This document shows, piece by piece, positions 24,862 to 34,517 of a DNA stretch of 44,253 nt. Source of the stretch: Lachnospiraceae bacterium (GTDB lineage: Bacteria; Bacillota; Clostridia; Lachnospirales; Lachnospiraceae); contig JAFVBO010000002.1 of NCBI GenBank assembly GCA_017479935.1, positions 1 to 44,253 on the forward strand, given 5' to 3'. The stretch's first letter is position 1, and each line of letters starts with the position of its first letter. The position numbers were made by a program, and so were the translations under genes. The notes under the pieces were generated by a model that was not told the DNA's origin, made no database searches, and saw only the letters and a program-made list of their open reading frames with translations.

Positions 24862-26037
24862 ATGGGGAATAAGGAAAACAGAAGGCCGGAAAACAACAGA
24901 AAAAAACGATTACTGATGGTTTCGGAAGCTATGGGGGGCGGAGTATTCACGTATCTGGTTGAATTATCCAATCATCTGGCGGATCGATATGAGATTATGC
25001 TGGCTTATGGTGTGCGAATAGAGACGCCGTCCAATTTTAAAGAATACTTTGACTCTCGCATTCAATGGAGATATATAGAAAATTTTGTCCGGCCGATTTC
25101 TCCATTCAAGGACTGGAAAGCGATGTGCGAGATCCGGCGGGTTGCCGAAGAATTTCAACCGGATATCATTCATCTGCACTCATCCAAGGCGGGTGTTCTC
25201 GGACGGATTGCTTTCTGGAATCGAAAGGTCCGGTTGTTTTATACGCCACATGCCTACAGTTTCCTGATGGACAACTATGGGCCGGTGAAAAAGCAATTAT
25301 TCCGGGGAATTGAATGGCTCTGTGCAAGGTCTCATTGCGTTACCATCAGTTGCAGCTTTGGGGAACATGAAGAAACCCTGAAGCTGACGAAACGGGCTGT
25401 GTTTGTTCATAATGGAATTGACCCGGAAGAATTGGAGAGAATTGTCGGGACGGAAGAAGATGCCGGCAAAACCAATGCACCTGAAAAACTGATTGAAGCG
25501 GAAAAAAAACCGATCGGCCAGTCCGAAAATCATAAGCCGGTGATCTACACGGTGGGCCGTCTTTGCTATCAAAAAAATCCGGCTTTGTTTAATCGGATTG
25601 CCGAGCAGTTTCCGGATGTCACCTTTGTGTGGGTGGGAGACGGAAGCAGGCGGGAATTGCTGAAGAGTCCGAATATCCACATCAGCGGATGGCTGACAAG
25701 GGAAGAAGCGATCAGAACCGCAGAACCGTACCCGGTTTTTTTGCTGACTTCTTTATGGGAGGGCCTCCCGGTATCGCTTTTAGAGGCCATGGCCCGGAAA
25801 AAAGTGTGCATTGTATCAAACGTGATCGGAAACCGGGATGTGATCCGGGATGGCGAAAACGGGTTTCTCTGTACGGACTTCGAAGATTACATCAAGGCCA
25901 TACAAAAAGCATTGGCAGATCCGTGCGAAGCCTTGCGGGAGCAGGCTTGCCGGGACGTAGAAAGGCAGTATAACATTCAGCATATGGCAGAAACCTATGA
26001 TCGGATTTATAGTAGAGTTAAGGAAGGACAAAAGTGA
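24862..26037 (+). CDS. Family 4 glycosyltransferase
   Basis: A 391-residue GT-B transferase. The N-terminal domain has a glycine-rich acceptor loop (SEAMGGGVFTYLVELSNHL) and HLHSSKAGVLGRIA. The C-terminal donor domain (from about 225) has YTVGRLCYQKNP and the EX7E motif in WEGLPVSLLEAMA near residue 290, as in retaining GT4 enzymes. It acts at the cytoplasmic face on a lipid-linked sugar. ATG 24862 has only a distant AAAGGAG, so the exact start is uncertain. It heads a tightly packed run in which the next gene overlaps by four bases (GTGA). Confidence 0.9.
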   Translation: MGNKENRRPENNRKKRLLMVSEAMGGGVFTYLVELSNHLADRYEIMLAYGVRIETPSNFKEYFDSRIQWRYIENFVRPISPFKDWKAMCEIRRVAEEFQPDIIHLHSSKAGVLGRIAFWNRKVRLFYTPHAYSFLMDNYGPVKKQLFRGIEWLCARSHCVTISCSFGEHEETLKLTKRAVFVHNGIDPEELERIVGTEEDAGKTNAPEKLIEAEKKPIGQSENHKPVIYTVGRLCYQKNPALFNRIAEQFPDVTFVWVGDGSRRELLKSPNIHISGWLTREEAIRTAEPYPVFLLTSLWEGLPVSLLEAMARKKVCIVSNVIGNRDVIRDGENGFLCTDFEDYIKAIQKALADPCEALREQACRDVERQYNIQHMAETYDRIYSRVKEGQK

Positions 26038-27251
26038 TACCTTATATACTTTGCTTTGCCATGGTGATCGGAATTGCCTGGCTGCAGGAAAGAATGTTGA
26101 AAGAAAACGGTGGTCAGATACCATCGGAGACTGAGCAGAAAAGCCTTTTCTGGGGATACACAGCGGCAATCATTCTGCTGCCGGCATTTCTGGCCGGGGT
26201 ACGGGATGTCCACATCGGAACGGATGTCATTCCCTATATCACGCCGACGTTTGAATATGCCATCGGAAGCCGTACCCTGGAACAATTGCAACAGATTTGC
26301 ACGGAATCGTTTTTGGGGAACACCGAGGAAGGGTTTCTCCTGATCGCCTTTTTGATCACGAGATTTACCGACAACATTCATTGGTTTTTATTTGCCGTTT
26401 CTCTGTTTATCGGGAGCGTCACATGGTTTACACTGTATCGAATGCGGAATAGATGTTCCTTGCTCGTGGGAGAAACGATTTATCTTTTTATCTGTTATAA
26501 TGAAGGTCTCAATATTGCGAGGCAATGCATGGCATTGGCCGTTTATCTTCTGGCCATGTCCTTTGTGCTGGAACGCAGTTACATCAAAGGATTTCTGATT
26601 TGCCTGATTGGCTATTTCTTTCACCGTTCCATGCTCTTTGGCGGAGCAGTTCTGGTTGCGATTGCGTTATTTCAGGAGCTTTCACCGGTTTGGGACAGAA
26701 AATACATGGCTTTGGCAGGCCAAAAGAAAGGGGCCTTCTCGGCCGTGGCGGCCAGGGTCCCTTACCCTGGTGCCATGCGCATGGGGATGGCCGCCGCGTT
26801 GATTGTGCTGGCGGTAGTTCTTCTGCTTCCGGTGGCTGGCGTTATGTACCAGGCGGGGATGCTCCCGGAAAAATACGGGTTCTTTCTGACAGAAAACAAC
26901 AAAGACACGTTTATCTGGAAAGCGTATCTGTTATATATTGCTTCCTACGCGGTTTTGTTCCTCTATGGAAAAAAACTGTGGCATCGGGATGAATTCCGGC
27001 TTTTGGCGTTTGCAGATTGTGCCTTTTATCTGTTGTATATGTGGATGCCGTTTTTATACCGGGTGTCCCTGTTTTTTCTTTACGCAAGGGTATTGGCTTT
27101 TTCTCAGATGAGAGTGGAATTTCCACCCAAATGGGAGCGGGATCATCTGTACGGCTATGCGGCGATTGTTTTGAGTTTGCTGTTCTGGCTTGGTTTTACG
27201 GTTTTTTGGAACAACAATGAAACGATCCCGTACCAGTTTATGGGGAAATAA
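26034..27251 (+). CDS. EpsG-like polysaccharide polymerase
   Basis: A 405-residue membrane protein with about ten to twelve hydrophobic segments. Near residue 55 it has the EpsG-family feature AGVRDVHIGTDVIPYI, the Arg and GTD-x-x-x-Y pattern. EpsG and related Wzy proteins join lipid-linked repeat units outside the membrane. Start GTG 26034 overlaps the previous stop codon in GTGA, with AAGGAAGGA in front, so translation is coupled to the GT4 gene. The next gene's ATG follows its TAA directly. A Wzy/EpsG polymerase next to a glycosylphosphotransferase, with a flippase further on, indicates a Wzx/Wzy-dependent pathway. Confidence 0.82.
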   Translation: MIPYILCFAMVIGIAWLQERMLKENGGQIPSETEQKSLFWGYTAAIILLPAFLAGVRDVHIGTDVIPYITPTFEYAIGSRTLEQLQQICTESFLGNTEEGFLLIAFLITRFTDNIHWFLFAVSLFIGSVTWFTLYRMRNRCSLLVGETIYLFICYNEGLNIARQCMALAVYLLAMSFVLERSYIKGFLICLIGYFFHRSMLFGGAVLVAIALFQELSPVWDRKYMALAGQKKGAFSAVAARVPYPGAMRMGMAAALIVLAVVLLLPVAGVMYQAGMLPEKYGFFLTENNKDTFIWKAYLLYIASYAVLFLYGKKLWHRDEFRLLAFADCAFYLLYMWMPFLYRVSLFFLYARVLAFSQMRVEFPPKWERDHLYGYAAIVLSLLFWLGFTVFWNNNETIPYQFMGK

Positions 27252-28772
27252 ATGTATAGAAAAAATTCCAACGACCTGATCAAGCATATCGATTTTATTT
27301 TCATCGATATTGTATGCTTTCTTCTGGCGCTGTGTCTGGCCTTTTTACTGAAATTTCAACGGTTTGATTTCTATTCGGATCCTTTGTATCTGGAAATGGG
27401 GATCCTGATTGTGGCGCTGACGGTTACATTTGCCGGGCTTGGAACAAATTACAGAGGCATTTTGCTTCGCGGATACCTGATCGAAATAAGAAAAACCACC
27501 CAACACGTGTCGCTGGTTCTGGCGGCGTATCTGGTCTTTTCATTTCTGACAAAAAGGGCGGAGCTTTTATCCAGGGAACTGATGCTGTGGTTTTACGTTT
27601 GTTCCCTGATTTTGATTTATATAGGGCGCTGCCTGTGGAAAAAGGGAGTGATCCGGATCTATCGGGCCACACAGGCCAGGAAAGTAGTCCTGATGTCTGA
27701 CCGGGAAGGGGCCGAACGACTCCTTTCGGAATTTCGGCAGAGAAAGTTTTTGGATTTTACGGTAGTTGGTATATTTTTGCTGGAAGAAGCGTCTTCGGAT
27801 AAGGAAACAAAAGGGCAGCAGGAAGAGAAATCCCATCATAAAAACTGCGCGGTGGAGGGAGATCTGAATGCGGAAGAAGTTATCGATGGCTTTCCTGTCG
27901 TGGCACGAACCTTTCGGGAAGCATCCGATTTTATTGAAAAGAACATTGTGGATGAGCTGATCTACATAGAGCCGGCGGGAAATACGCTGTACGCGCAAAG
28001 AATTCTTGAAATGGCCGAGATCATGGGCCTTACTCTCCACATGAAGGTGAATCAGCTGGAGCGGCTGGCCGGGGAGAAAACCATCGAGGAAATGGGCGGT
28101 ATTTCCTTTGTGTCGAGTTGTGTAAAGCTGGTTTCCTTTTATGATGTGGCAGCGAAGCGGCTGATGGATATAGCAGGCAGCCTGGTGGGGCTTGTTCTGA
28201 CGGCCCTGATCGGAATAGTGATCGTACCGATGATTTTTCTGGCGGATCCTGGACCGGTGTTCTTTTCCCAGCTTCGTGTCGGAAAAAACGGACGTCGCTT
28301 TAAAATGTACAAGTTCCGAAGCATGTATCGGAATGCGGAAGAACAAAAAAAGCAGCTGATGGCCAATAATGACATGAAACAGGGGCAAATGTTCAAGATG
28401 AAGGATGATCCGCGCGTGATCGGAAGCGGAGAAGATGGAAAAACCCATGGAATCGGGTGGTTTATCCGGACCTATAGTCTGGACGAGCTTCCTCAGTTCT
28501 GGAATGTGTTAAAGGGTGACATGTCTTTGGTTGGAACCAGGCCGCCAACGGTGGAGGAATGGGAAACCTATCAGACGCATCACAGGATCCGGATGAGTAT
28601 TCGTCCCGGAATGACCGGACTATGGCAGATCAGCGGGCGAAGCAACATCACGGATTTTGAAGAAGTGGTTCGTCTGGACACGGAATATATACGAAACTGG
28701 AGCATCTGGGAAGATTTGAAAATATTGCTGCAGACTGTCTATGTGGTGATGAGACAGGTGGGGGCAAGGTAG
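27252..28772 (+). CDS. Polyprenyl glycosylphosphotransferase (initiating enzyme)
   Basis: A 506-residue membrane enzyme that transfers the first sugar-1-phosphate onto undecaprenyl phosphate and so starts each repeat unit. The N-terminal half has four or five hydrophobic segments and a CoA-binding-like Rossmann region (about 130-270). The C-terminal catalytic part begins KRLMDIAGSLVGLVLTALIG near residue 298. It then shows the family motifs FFSQLRVGKNGRRFKMYKFRSM, YSLDELPQFWNVLKGDMSLVGTRPP and RPGMTGLWQISGRSN. ATG 27252 touches the upstream TAA, with only GGGGA as a ribosome site, suggesting coupled translation. Sugar specificity (galactose, glucose or N-acetyl sugars) is not clear. Confidence 0.94.
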   Translation: MYRKNSNDLIKHIDFIFIDIVCFLLALCLAFLLKFQRFDFYSDPLYLEMGILIVALTVTFAGLGTNYRGILLRGYLIEIRKTTQHVSLVLAAYLVFSFLTKRAELLSRELMLWFYVCSLILIYIGRCLWKKGVIRIYRATQARKVVLMSDREGAERLLSEFRQRKFLDFTVVGIFLLEEASSDKETKGQQEEKSHHKNCAVEGDLNAEEVIDGFPVVARTFREASDFIEKNIVDELIYIEPAGNTLYAQRILEMAEIMGLTLHMKVNQLERLAGEKTIEEMGGISFVSSCVKLVSFYDVAAKRLMDIAGSLVGLVLTALIGIVIVPMIFLADPGPVFFSQLRVGKNGRRFKMYKFRSMYRNAEEQKKQLMANNDMKQGQMFKMKDDPRVIGSGEDGKTHGIGWFIRTYSLDELPQFWNVLKGDMSLVGTRPPTVEEWETYQTHHRIRMSIRPGMTGLWQISGRSNITDFEEVVRLDTEYIRNWSIWEDLKILLQTVYVVMRQVGAR

Positions 28773-28854
28773 AGCGGGCAAGTTTTGGGGCTGCGCACGA
28801 GGAGGCAGTAGGGATTCTTGTCCGATCCTTTTAGCAATCATGGAGGGTAAGAGT

Positions 28855-30813
28855 ATGAAGAGACTGATGAGTATTGCCTGTGCAGGACTTTGTGCCATGC
28901 TTTTGTGCGGCAGCACGCCGATTGGTTTTCTGACGGGAGAGACAGAACCCGAGACGACAAAAGCGCCTGAAACTGAAACGGAAGCGCCTGAAACTGAAAC
29001 CGAAGTGCCTGAAACTGAAACGGAAGCGCCGGAGCCGGATACAACAAAAGCGCCTGAAACCGTGGACTTTTGCGTGATGACAGCTTCCGGGAAAAAGGCG
29101 GCCAACGGGGAAACGGTTTACGAGAAGATGATCCTGCATGTGTCGGATGAGTTGGTTATGACAGTCCGGGCAGAAGGAAGCGAAAATCTGTCCTACGCCT
29201 GGGAGTCCGCCTCACGTTCCGCAAAAGCCGCCTGGCTCAGCAGTCTTCCGGGGGAGACAGGGGCGGACGGAAAATCGTCCACCGCGCGCGTGCCGTTTGC
29301 AAGCGTTGTATCGAGCACGGATTTTGCGGATTACGATTATAAATGTACTGTGCGGGATGGGGAGAAAAAAGCCGTTGTTCTGTTCCAGATCGACAGAGAG
29401 TGCGGGTTTACGGTGGAAACCCCGCTTCTCACCTGCGTACGGATCAGCCCGGAAGGGGAAGCGGTCTGTGAGATGAAGGCGAAGGCGGATCTGCCCGTCA
29501 CGTATGAATGGAATTACGAAACGCTGCCAGGGGAAGTAGTGATGAAGGAAAACGATAACACGAGGTTGACCTTCTATCATGCACAGGCGGGAAAGACGAT
29601 TACGTGCAAGGTTTCCAGCGGGGATGACAGCTATGAGGCGACATTCCTTCTGGTGCAATCGGATTTGTCGGTTCCGCTTTTGTCTGTCCCGGTGCTCGTA
29701 TCTGAGAATGCAGAGTCCGTCACATTAAACACAGGGGCAACCTCGTCGGAGAAACTGAGCTTTGCATGGCATTGTTATGTGCCGGAGGAAGATACGTATA
29801 CGCTGGTTGGAACGGAAAGAAAGCTGACCGTACAGGCGAGCGCATTCACGGGGCTTTCCGACAGAACGGCGGATATGCCGGCTCCCTACCGCTGCGAGGT
29901 TTCCAATGAAACGGATAAGCTGACGGTAGATTTTGATATACAGATAGTTAAGAATGCGATCCGCCTGGATGAGATAACGGCGAAGGAAGGGGAGACGGTC
30001 TGCATGGATCCGGGCGTGTATGCGGTTACGGGCACGCGGGCGGATTTGAATGGAATGCCTGTGTTTATTCCCGGGGATGCTGCCGGCACGATCTTCTGGT
30101 ACCAGGAAGGGACATCGCTTCCGATTGCGTATGGGAAAGACCTGTTCCTGGAAAAAGTGGCCCAGGCGCAGGAAGGTGTTTATATCTGTAAGGTGGCAGC
30201 CCCTCCCTATCGTGAGGATGCTCCCAGCTATTATTCCTTTGCAGTTCGGGTGGAGCGGGAGATGCCTTTTGAGGATGTGACACCGGATGACTGGTATTAT
30301 GATGCGGTTCTGGATGTCTATAAGCAAGGGCTCATGTCCGGCCTGTCAGCTGTCAATTTTGGAGTGAAAGAACCTTTATCCCGCGTACAGTTTGTAACCG
30401 TTTTGTACCGGATGGCGGGATCTCCGGAGGCTGCGTATCGCGATGTGTTCAAGGATGTGCCAGACGGAGAGTGGTACACGCCCTGCATCATGTGGGCCAG
30501 TGAAAACGGTCTGGTAAATGGGTACGGGGATGGCACGTTTGGCGTGGCAGATCCCATGACACGGGAGCAAATGATGACCTTCCTGTACCGCTATGCGCAG
30601 AAAGAAGGGGCGGATACATCCGGGCGTGCGGATTTAAGCGCATATGCTGATGGAAAAGGCGTATCAGAGTTTGCGGCTGAGGCGGTATCCTGGGCGATCG
30701 CCCAAGGGTTCTACCCGAACATGGGAGAAGGGACGCTTGGCGCGGGGCAGGCAACTACCCGCGCAGATTGCGCTTACGTGATTTCCATGTATAAGAAAAT
30801 GCCGGCGAGGTAG
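28855..30813 (+). CDS. Exported SLH-domain surface protein
   Basis: A 652-residue exported protein with a short signal peptide (LMSIACAGLCAMLLCGS), possibly a lipoprotein-like cysteine. It then has a Glu/Thr/Pro linker (repeats of APETETE, residues ~25-55). A large beta-rich middle (about 60-460) resembles immunoglobulin-like modules, with recurring YTCKV or YRCEV-type strands. Three SLH repeats follow at ~470-652 (MPFEDVTPDDWYYDA, FKDVPDGEWYTPCI and a third). ATG 28855 is chosen over 28840 because GGAGGG lies at 28842-28847. There is no catalytic domain; an adhesive or structural role is likely. It lies between the initiating enzyme and the rhamnosyltransferase-like genes. Confidence 0.87.
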   Translation: MKRLMSIACAGLCAMLLCGSTPIGFLTGETEPETTKAPETETEAPETETEVPETETEAPEPDTTKAPETVDFCVMTASGKKAANGETVYEKMILHVSDELVMTVRAEGSENLSYAWESASRSAKAAWLSSLPGETGADGKSSTARVPFASVVSSTDFADYDYKCTVRDGEKKAVVLFQIDRECGFTVETPLLTCVRISPEGEAVCEMKAKADLPVTYEWNYETLPGEVVMKENDNTRLTFYHAQAGKTITCKVSSGDDSYEATFLLVQSDLSVPLLSVPVLVSENAESVTLNTGATSSEKLSFAWHCYVPEEDTYTLVGTERKLTVQASAFTGLSDRTADMPAPYRCEVSNETDKLTVDFDIQIVKNAIRLDEITAKEGETVCMDPGVYAVTGTRADLNGMPVFIPGDAAGTIFWYQEGTSLPIAYGKDLFLEKVAQAQEGVYICKVAAPPYREDAPSYYSFAVRVEREMPFEDVTPDDWYYDAVLDVYKQGLMSGLSAVNFGVKEPLSRVQFVTVLYRMAGSPEAAYRDVFKDVPDGEWYTPCIMWASENGLVNGYGDGTFGVADPMTREQMMTFLYRYAQKEGADTSGRADLSAYADGKGVSEFAAEAVSWAIAQGFYPNMGEGTLGAGQATTRADCAYVISMYKKMPAR

Positions 30814-30832
30814 CTAAGGGAGAGAAGAATTC

Positions 30833-31759
30833 ATGTCAATGCAAAATGGCGTTGCGGCCGGGTTCATCTGTCATGAACCTGACCTGGCTCGTTTTCAGGC
30901 AGCCCTGGGCGCGATGATCGATCAGGCGGAACGGATCTATGTGGCAGACAATGCTTCCGCCTGCCAGAAAGACCTTTCCGATTTTCTTGCGAAGTCTTCT
31001 GCTGCCGGGAGAATTGTTTTTTTGCCAAGCGAAAGTAACCGGGGTGTTTCAGAAGTGTTGGATGACCTTCTGAAAAGGGCTGAGCAGGATCACATGACCT
31101 GGCTGATATCCATGGATCAGGATTCGATCCTTGAGGATGGGGCTCTGGAAAAGCTTGTGGAAACCGGGGAAAAGTACCAGGCAGCGGTCGTCAGTCCTTT
31201 GGTGAGAGATATTCGCCGAAAGAATGAGACCGCGCCAAAGCGGGAAGATCGGATTACGGAAACCGAATTTTGCATCACCTCCGGCTGCCTGATGAATGTA
31301 AAGGAAGTTCTGGCCTGCGGCGGAATGGATCGCTTTCTTTTTATTGACTTTGTTGATACGGAGTTATGCCACAGGCTTCACCTTGCCGGGAAAAGGATTC
31401 TGCTCGATCATCGCGTGATGTTAGATCATGAGCTGGGGACGATCACACCGGCCAGACTGGAAAAGTTCTGGTTGTTTCTGGCTCAAAAGCTGCGCCTTCG
31501 TGCCTTGGGAAAACTTTCCTATCACCGGGAAGTGGTGCCCCTTCGCATGTATTATGCGACGCGAAACGCCTTGTATCTGGAAGAAAAGTATCGGGATCAT
31601 CCCCATCCGTTCTTCTCGGAAAAATGGGCTGTACAAAATGGGATTTCCAGCATCCTTCGGGGAAGACAGAAAATCCGGATTTGGAAAGCGTTCCGGCGGG
31701 GCCTTAAGGACGGGAAAAAGGCGAAAGCAGAGGTAAGGGAGAAACGGCGGGAAGAATGA
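30833..31759 (+). CDS. Family 2 glycosyltransferase, rhamnosyltransferase-like
   Basis: A 308-residue GT-A transferase of the subgroup containing RfbF/WsaD rhamnosyltransferases. Typical marks are an early GFICHEPD loop, VADNAS near residue 40, ESNRGVSEV, and the metal-binding MDQDS near residue 97, followed by FCITSGCLMN and FIDFVDTELCHRL. AAGGGAGAG (30816-30824) stands 8 bases before the ATG. The gene is followed, with a 4-base ATGA overlap, by a clear paralogue, so two successive sugars of similar type may be added. The sugar assignment is inferred from family resemblance only. Confidence 0.87.
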   Translation: MSMQNGVAAGFICHEPDLARFQAALGAMIDQAERIYVADNASACQKDLSDFLAKSSAAGRIVFLPSESNRGVSEVLDDLLKRAEQDHMTWLISMDQDSILEDGALEKLVETGEKYQAAVVSPLVRDIRRKNETAPKREDRITETEFCITSGCLMNVKEVLACGGMDRFLFIDFVDTELCHRLHLAGKRILLDHRVMLDHELGTITPARLEKFWLFLAQKLRLRALGKLSYHREVVPLRMYYATRNALYLEEKYRDHPHPFFSEKWAVQNGISSILRGRQKIRIWKAFRRGLKDGKKAKAEVREKRREE

Positions 31760-32637
31760 ACGTGGAAACAAAAAAGAGAACGGGAGAAGCGTCCCCTTTT
31801 CCGGTCCTGGCCGGGATTGTTTTGTATGAGCCGGAGGAAGAAAGGCTGATGGAGAATCTGGCCGCGGTGCTTCCTCAGGTGCAGCACGTTCTGCTTGTGG
31901 ACAATCATTCGTCCTGCCTTTCCAGGATACGGGCCAGGGTAGTCGAACAGTTTGGCGAGGAACGCCTGATGTGGCTTTTCCTGGATGAAAACAAAGGCAT
32001 TGCTTATGCACTCGCACGGATTATGGATTATGCGTGCGGGCAGGGGTTTCCCTGGGTTCTGACGTTGGATCAGGATTCGGTCTGCCGTCCGGGACTGGTG
32101 GAACAGTATTTTTGCCTGACCGGTCAGCCGGAGATCGGACAGATGGGATGCAGGATTACCGATCGCAATTTTACGGAACCGGGTCTGACAGAAGGGGACG
32201 GAGCAGAGTATCAGGAAGTCCCCTTTGTGATTACGTCGGGTTCTTTCATGAACGTAAAGTGGTATCAGAAAACGGCAGGCTATGACGAGAAGATGTTTAT
32301 TGATGGCGTGGATGTGGACATCAGCTATGCGTTAAGAAAAGCAGGTGCCAAAGTGATTCGGATTCCCTTTGACGGCCTGCTGCATGAAGTCGGCCATGGC
32401 AAGCCGGTGAAGCTCTTAGGAAAGGAATATATCGCCTATCAGCATTCCCCGGAGAGAAACTATTATATTGCAAGAAATAATCAATATCTGCAAAGAAAAT
32501 ATCCGACCGAGTTTTCACGTATTCATACCTTTTTGTATGAACTTAGGATGGAACTGGTGATCGGACTGTATGAGGATCAACGATGGGAAAAGCTGAAAAA
32601 CCGGTGGAAGGGGATCAGGGACAGCCGGAAGATGTGA
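31756..32637 (+). CDS. Family 2 glycosyltransferase, rhamnosyltransferase-like (second copy)
   Basis: A 293-residue paralogue of the preceding enzyme. Shared motifs are GIVLYEPEEERL, LVDNHSS, DENKGIAYALA, the metal site TLDQDSVC near residue 105, FVITSGSFMNVKW and FIDGVDVDISY. It starts in an ATGA overlap with the previous gene. Its 3' end overlaps the next reading frame by 55 bases if that gene starts at 32583, or by 4 bases if it starts at GTG 32634. It should extend the lipid-linked repeat unit in the cytoplasm. Confidence 0.87.
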   Translation: MNVETKKRTGEASPFPVLAGIVLYEPEEERLMENLAAVLPQVQHVLLVDNHSSCLSRIRARVVEQFGEERLMWLFLDENKGIAYALARIMDYACGQGFPWVLTLDQDSVCRPGLVEQYFCLTGQPEIGQMGCRITDRNFTEPGLTEGDGAEYQEVPFVITSGSFMNVKWYQKTAGYDEKMFIDGVDVDISYALRKAGAKVIRIPFDGLLHEVGHGKPVKLLGKEYIAYQHSPERNYYIARNNQYLQRKYPTEFSRIHTFLYELRMELVIGLYEDQRWEKLKNRWKGIRDSRKM

Positions 32638-34496
32638 GCTTTAGTATTATTACGCCTGTTTACAATGCGGGCAAGTTGCTTAACAGCATGGTAGAGTCCG
32701 TGCTTAACCAGAATTACAAGCGCTTTGAGCTGCTGCTGGTAGACGATGGGTCTACGGATGGAAGCGCAGCTTTGTGCGACAAATGGGAAAAAGAGGATGG
32801 CCGGATCCGGGTCTTTTATCAGAAGAACCAGGGTCCCTTTACAGCCAGAGAAAGAGGAATTGAGGAGTCCTCTGGCGAGTATTTGTTGTTTGCAGACGCG
32901 GATGATATGCTGGAAGAGGGGGCACTGTCCACCCTTGCCCATGCCATTTTTTGCGGCCATAAGCCTGACATTTTTTTGTATAATGGTTGGATAGAGAAAG
33001 ACGGCCAAAGGGAGCCTCTGTGGCCGGAGGAAAAAGAGGGCTGGATCGATGCGGATACTTTCCGGGAAAAAATCCTGGAAGGACGCCGCTATAACCAGAT
33101 CTGGCTGAAAGCGTTCCGCCGGAAGCTGCTCACAGGGGGGAAAGTCAATGCGAAGGGAAGAAATGTTCGCTCGGAGGAGGACCTTCTGATGCAGCTTCCT
33201 TGGATTTCCGCCACGCAGACCGTTTACTGCCTGCCGGATCGTCTGTACCGCTACCGGGTACATGCAGGGAGTCTGACACAGAATCTGGAAAGAAACAAAC
33301 TGTCGGATGCCTTATACATGCATCAGACGTTGTATTACTATGCCCTGTACTGGAAGGTAAGGGAGGGGCGGAAAAAATGCAACACCCGCCTTCTGGAAGA
33401 TACGATTACCTATGCCAAGGAAGCGCTTTCCGAGAAAAACCGCTTTGCGCTCCTTCACGAGTTAGCCGGGCAGGAAGAGATACGCGAGATTTTTCACGAA
33501 AAGTGGGATGATCTGACCGGGAAGCAGCGCTTTTTCCTGAATATTCTTTTGCGTATGCGTATTCCCGAGCCTTACGAAGTGAAGAACCAGATTTCCAAGA
33601 TGCTGCGAAACCGCCGGAGCATCATGCGGTCTCAGGACTTTGTGGACGGGGTGGCCCTGGAATGGTGGGATTATCGGGTGAATCTGGGGGATCTGCTTTC
33701 TCCGGTCATCGTCCGATGGATGAAAGAAAAAACAGACGGCAGATGCATGCAGGAGACAAAAGAAGTCTCGGTCATGGAGCAGACTGCTTCTCCGGCCGCA
33801 AGAAAGCGTCTTCTGGCACTGGGATCCATTCTTGGGATGGAAGCGTATGATGCGACGGTATGGGGGAGCGGCGTTCACACAGATCGTACGGTTTCGGGTA
33901 TCTTTCGAAATCGGAATAAAGCAGCGCTTACCTGTCTGGCTGTTCGGGGCCCGGTTACGGAAGCGGTCTTACAGGAAGCAGGGTATCAGACTTCCGGTGT
34001 TTATGGGGATCCGGCAATCCTGCTTCCCTGGATTTATTCAAAAGAAGAGGCGAAGAAAGATCTGAAAGAAAGAACCGATGATCGGATCCGGGAAATCGGG
34101 ACTTCACGGGAAATGATTGTGCTGATCCGGCATTACATGGCGGAAGCGGACAGACTGGCAGATGATCGGATCGATTGCGTGAATATACAGACGTCCGATT
34201 ATAAGGATATGATTCAGAGAATCGTTGCATCCGGCAAGGTGATTTCATCTGCGCTTCATGGAATTATTCTGGCGGAATGTTATGGGATTCCGGCTGTGTT
34301 TCTCAGGCAGGGGGTGGAGCGAGAGGAAATGAAATATTTGGATTGGTATCGGTCCACTGGCAGGGAAACGTTTTCCATAGCCGATTCGCTGGAGGAAGCT
34401 CTTCGTATACCGCCTTCTCCGATGCCGGATGAAGAAAAACTGGAAGAAATGCGGAAAAACCTGTTCCAGGCATTTCCGGATCTTTGGCATCGTTAA
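32583..34496 (+). CDS. GT2 glycosyltransferase fused to a polysaccharide pyruvyltransferase
   Basis: A 637-residue fusion. Residues ~18-330 form a GT2 domain (FSIITPVYNAGKLL, LLVDDGSTDGS, FADADDM). Residues ~355-600 form a polysaccharide pyruvyltransferase domain of the CsaB/WcaK type: YRVNLGDLLSPVIVRWM at ~362, LALGSIL, VWGSGVH, AVRGPVTEAVL, GDPAILLP and SSALHGIILAECYGIPAVFL. The enzyme would add a sugar and put a ketal pyruvate on it using phosphoenolpyruvate. ATG 32583 gives a 55-base overlap with the previous gene; GTG 32634 would give the GTGA overlap used elsewhere in this operon and would trim the charged leader. Pyruvylated polymer is the usual ligand of SLH domains, two of which are encoded in this locus. 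Confidence 0.87.
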   Translation: MGKAEKPVEGDQGQPEDVSFSIITPVYNAGKLLNSMVESVLNQNYKRFELLLVDDGSTDGSAALCDKWEKEDGRIRVFYQKNQGPFTARERGIEESSGEYLLFADADDMLEEGALSTLAHAIFCGHKPDIFLYNGWIEKDGQREPLWPEEKEGWIDADTFREKILEGRRYNQIWLKAFRRKLLTGGKVNAKGRNVRSEEDLLMQLPWISATQTVYCLPDRLYRYRVHAGSLTQNLERNKLSDALYMHQTLYYYALYWKVREGRKKCNTRLLEDTITYAKEALSEKNRFALLHELAGQEEIREIFHEKWDDLTGKQRFFLNILLRMRIPEPYEVKNQISKMLRNRRSIMRSQDFVDGVALEWWDYRVNLGDLLSPVIVRWMKEKTDGRCMQETKEVSVMEQTASPAARKRLLALGSILGMEAYDATVWGSGVHTDRTVSGIFRNRNKAALTCLAVRGPVTEAVLQEAGYQTSGVYGDPAILLPWIYSKEEAKKDLKERTDDRIREIGTSREMIVLIRHYMAEADRLADDRIDCVNIQTSDYKDMIQRIVASGKVISSALHGIILAECYGIPAVFLRQGVEREEMKYLDWYRSTGRETFSIADSLEEALRIPPSPMPDEEKLEEMRKNLFQAFPDLWHR

Positions 34497-34517
34497 AAAG
34501 GAACGTGAACAAGAAGA

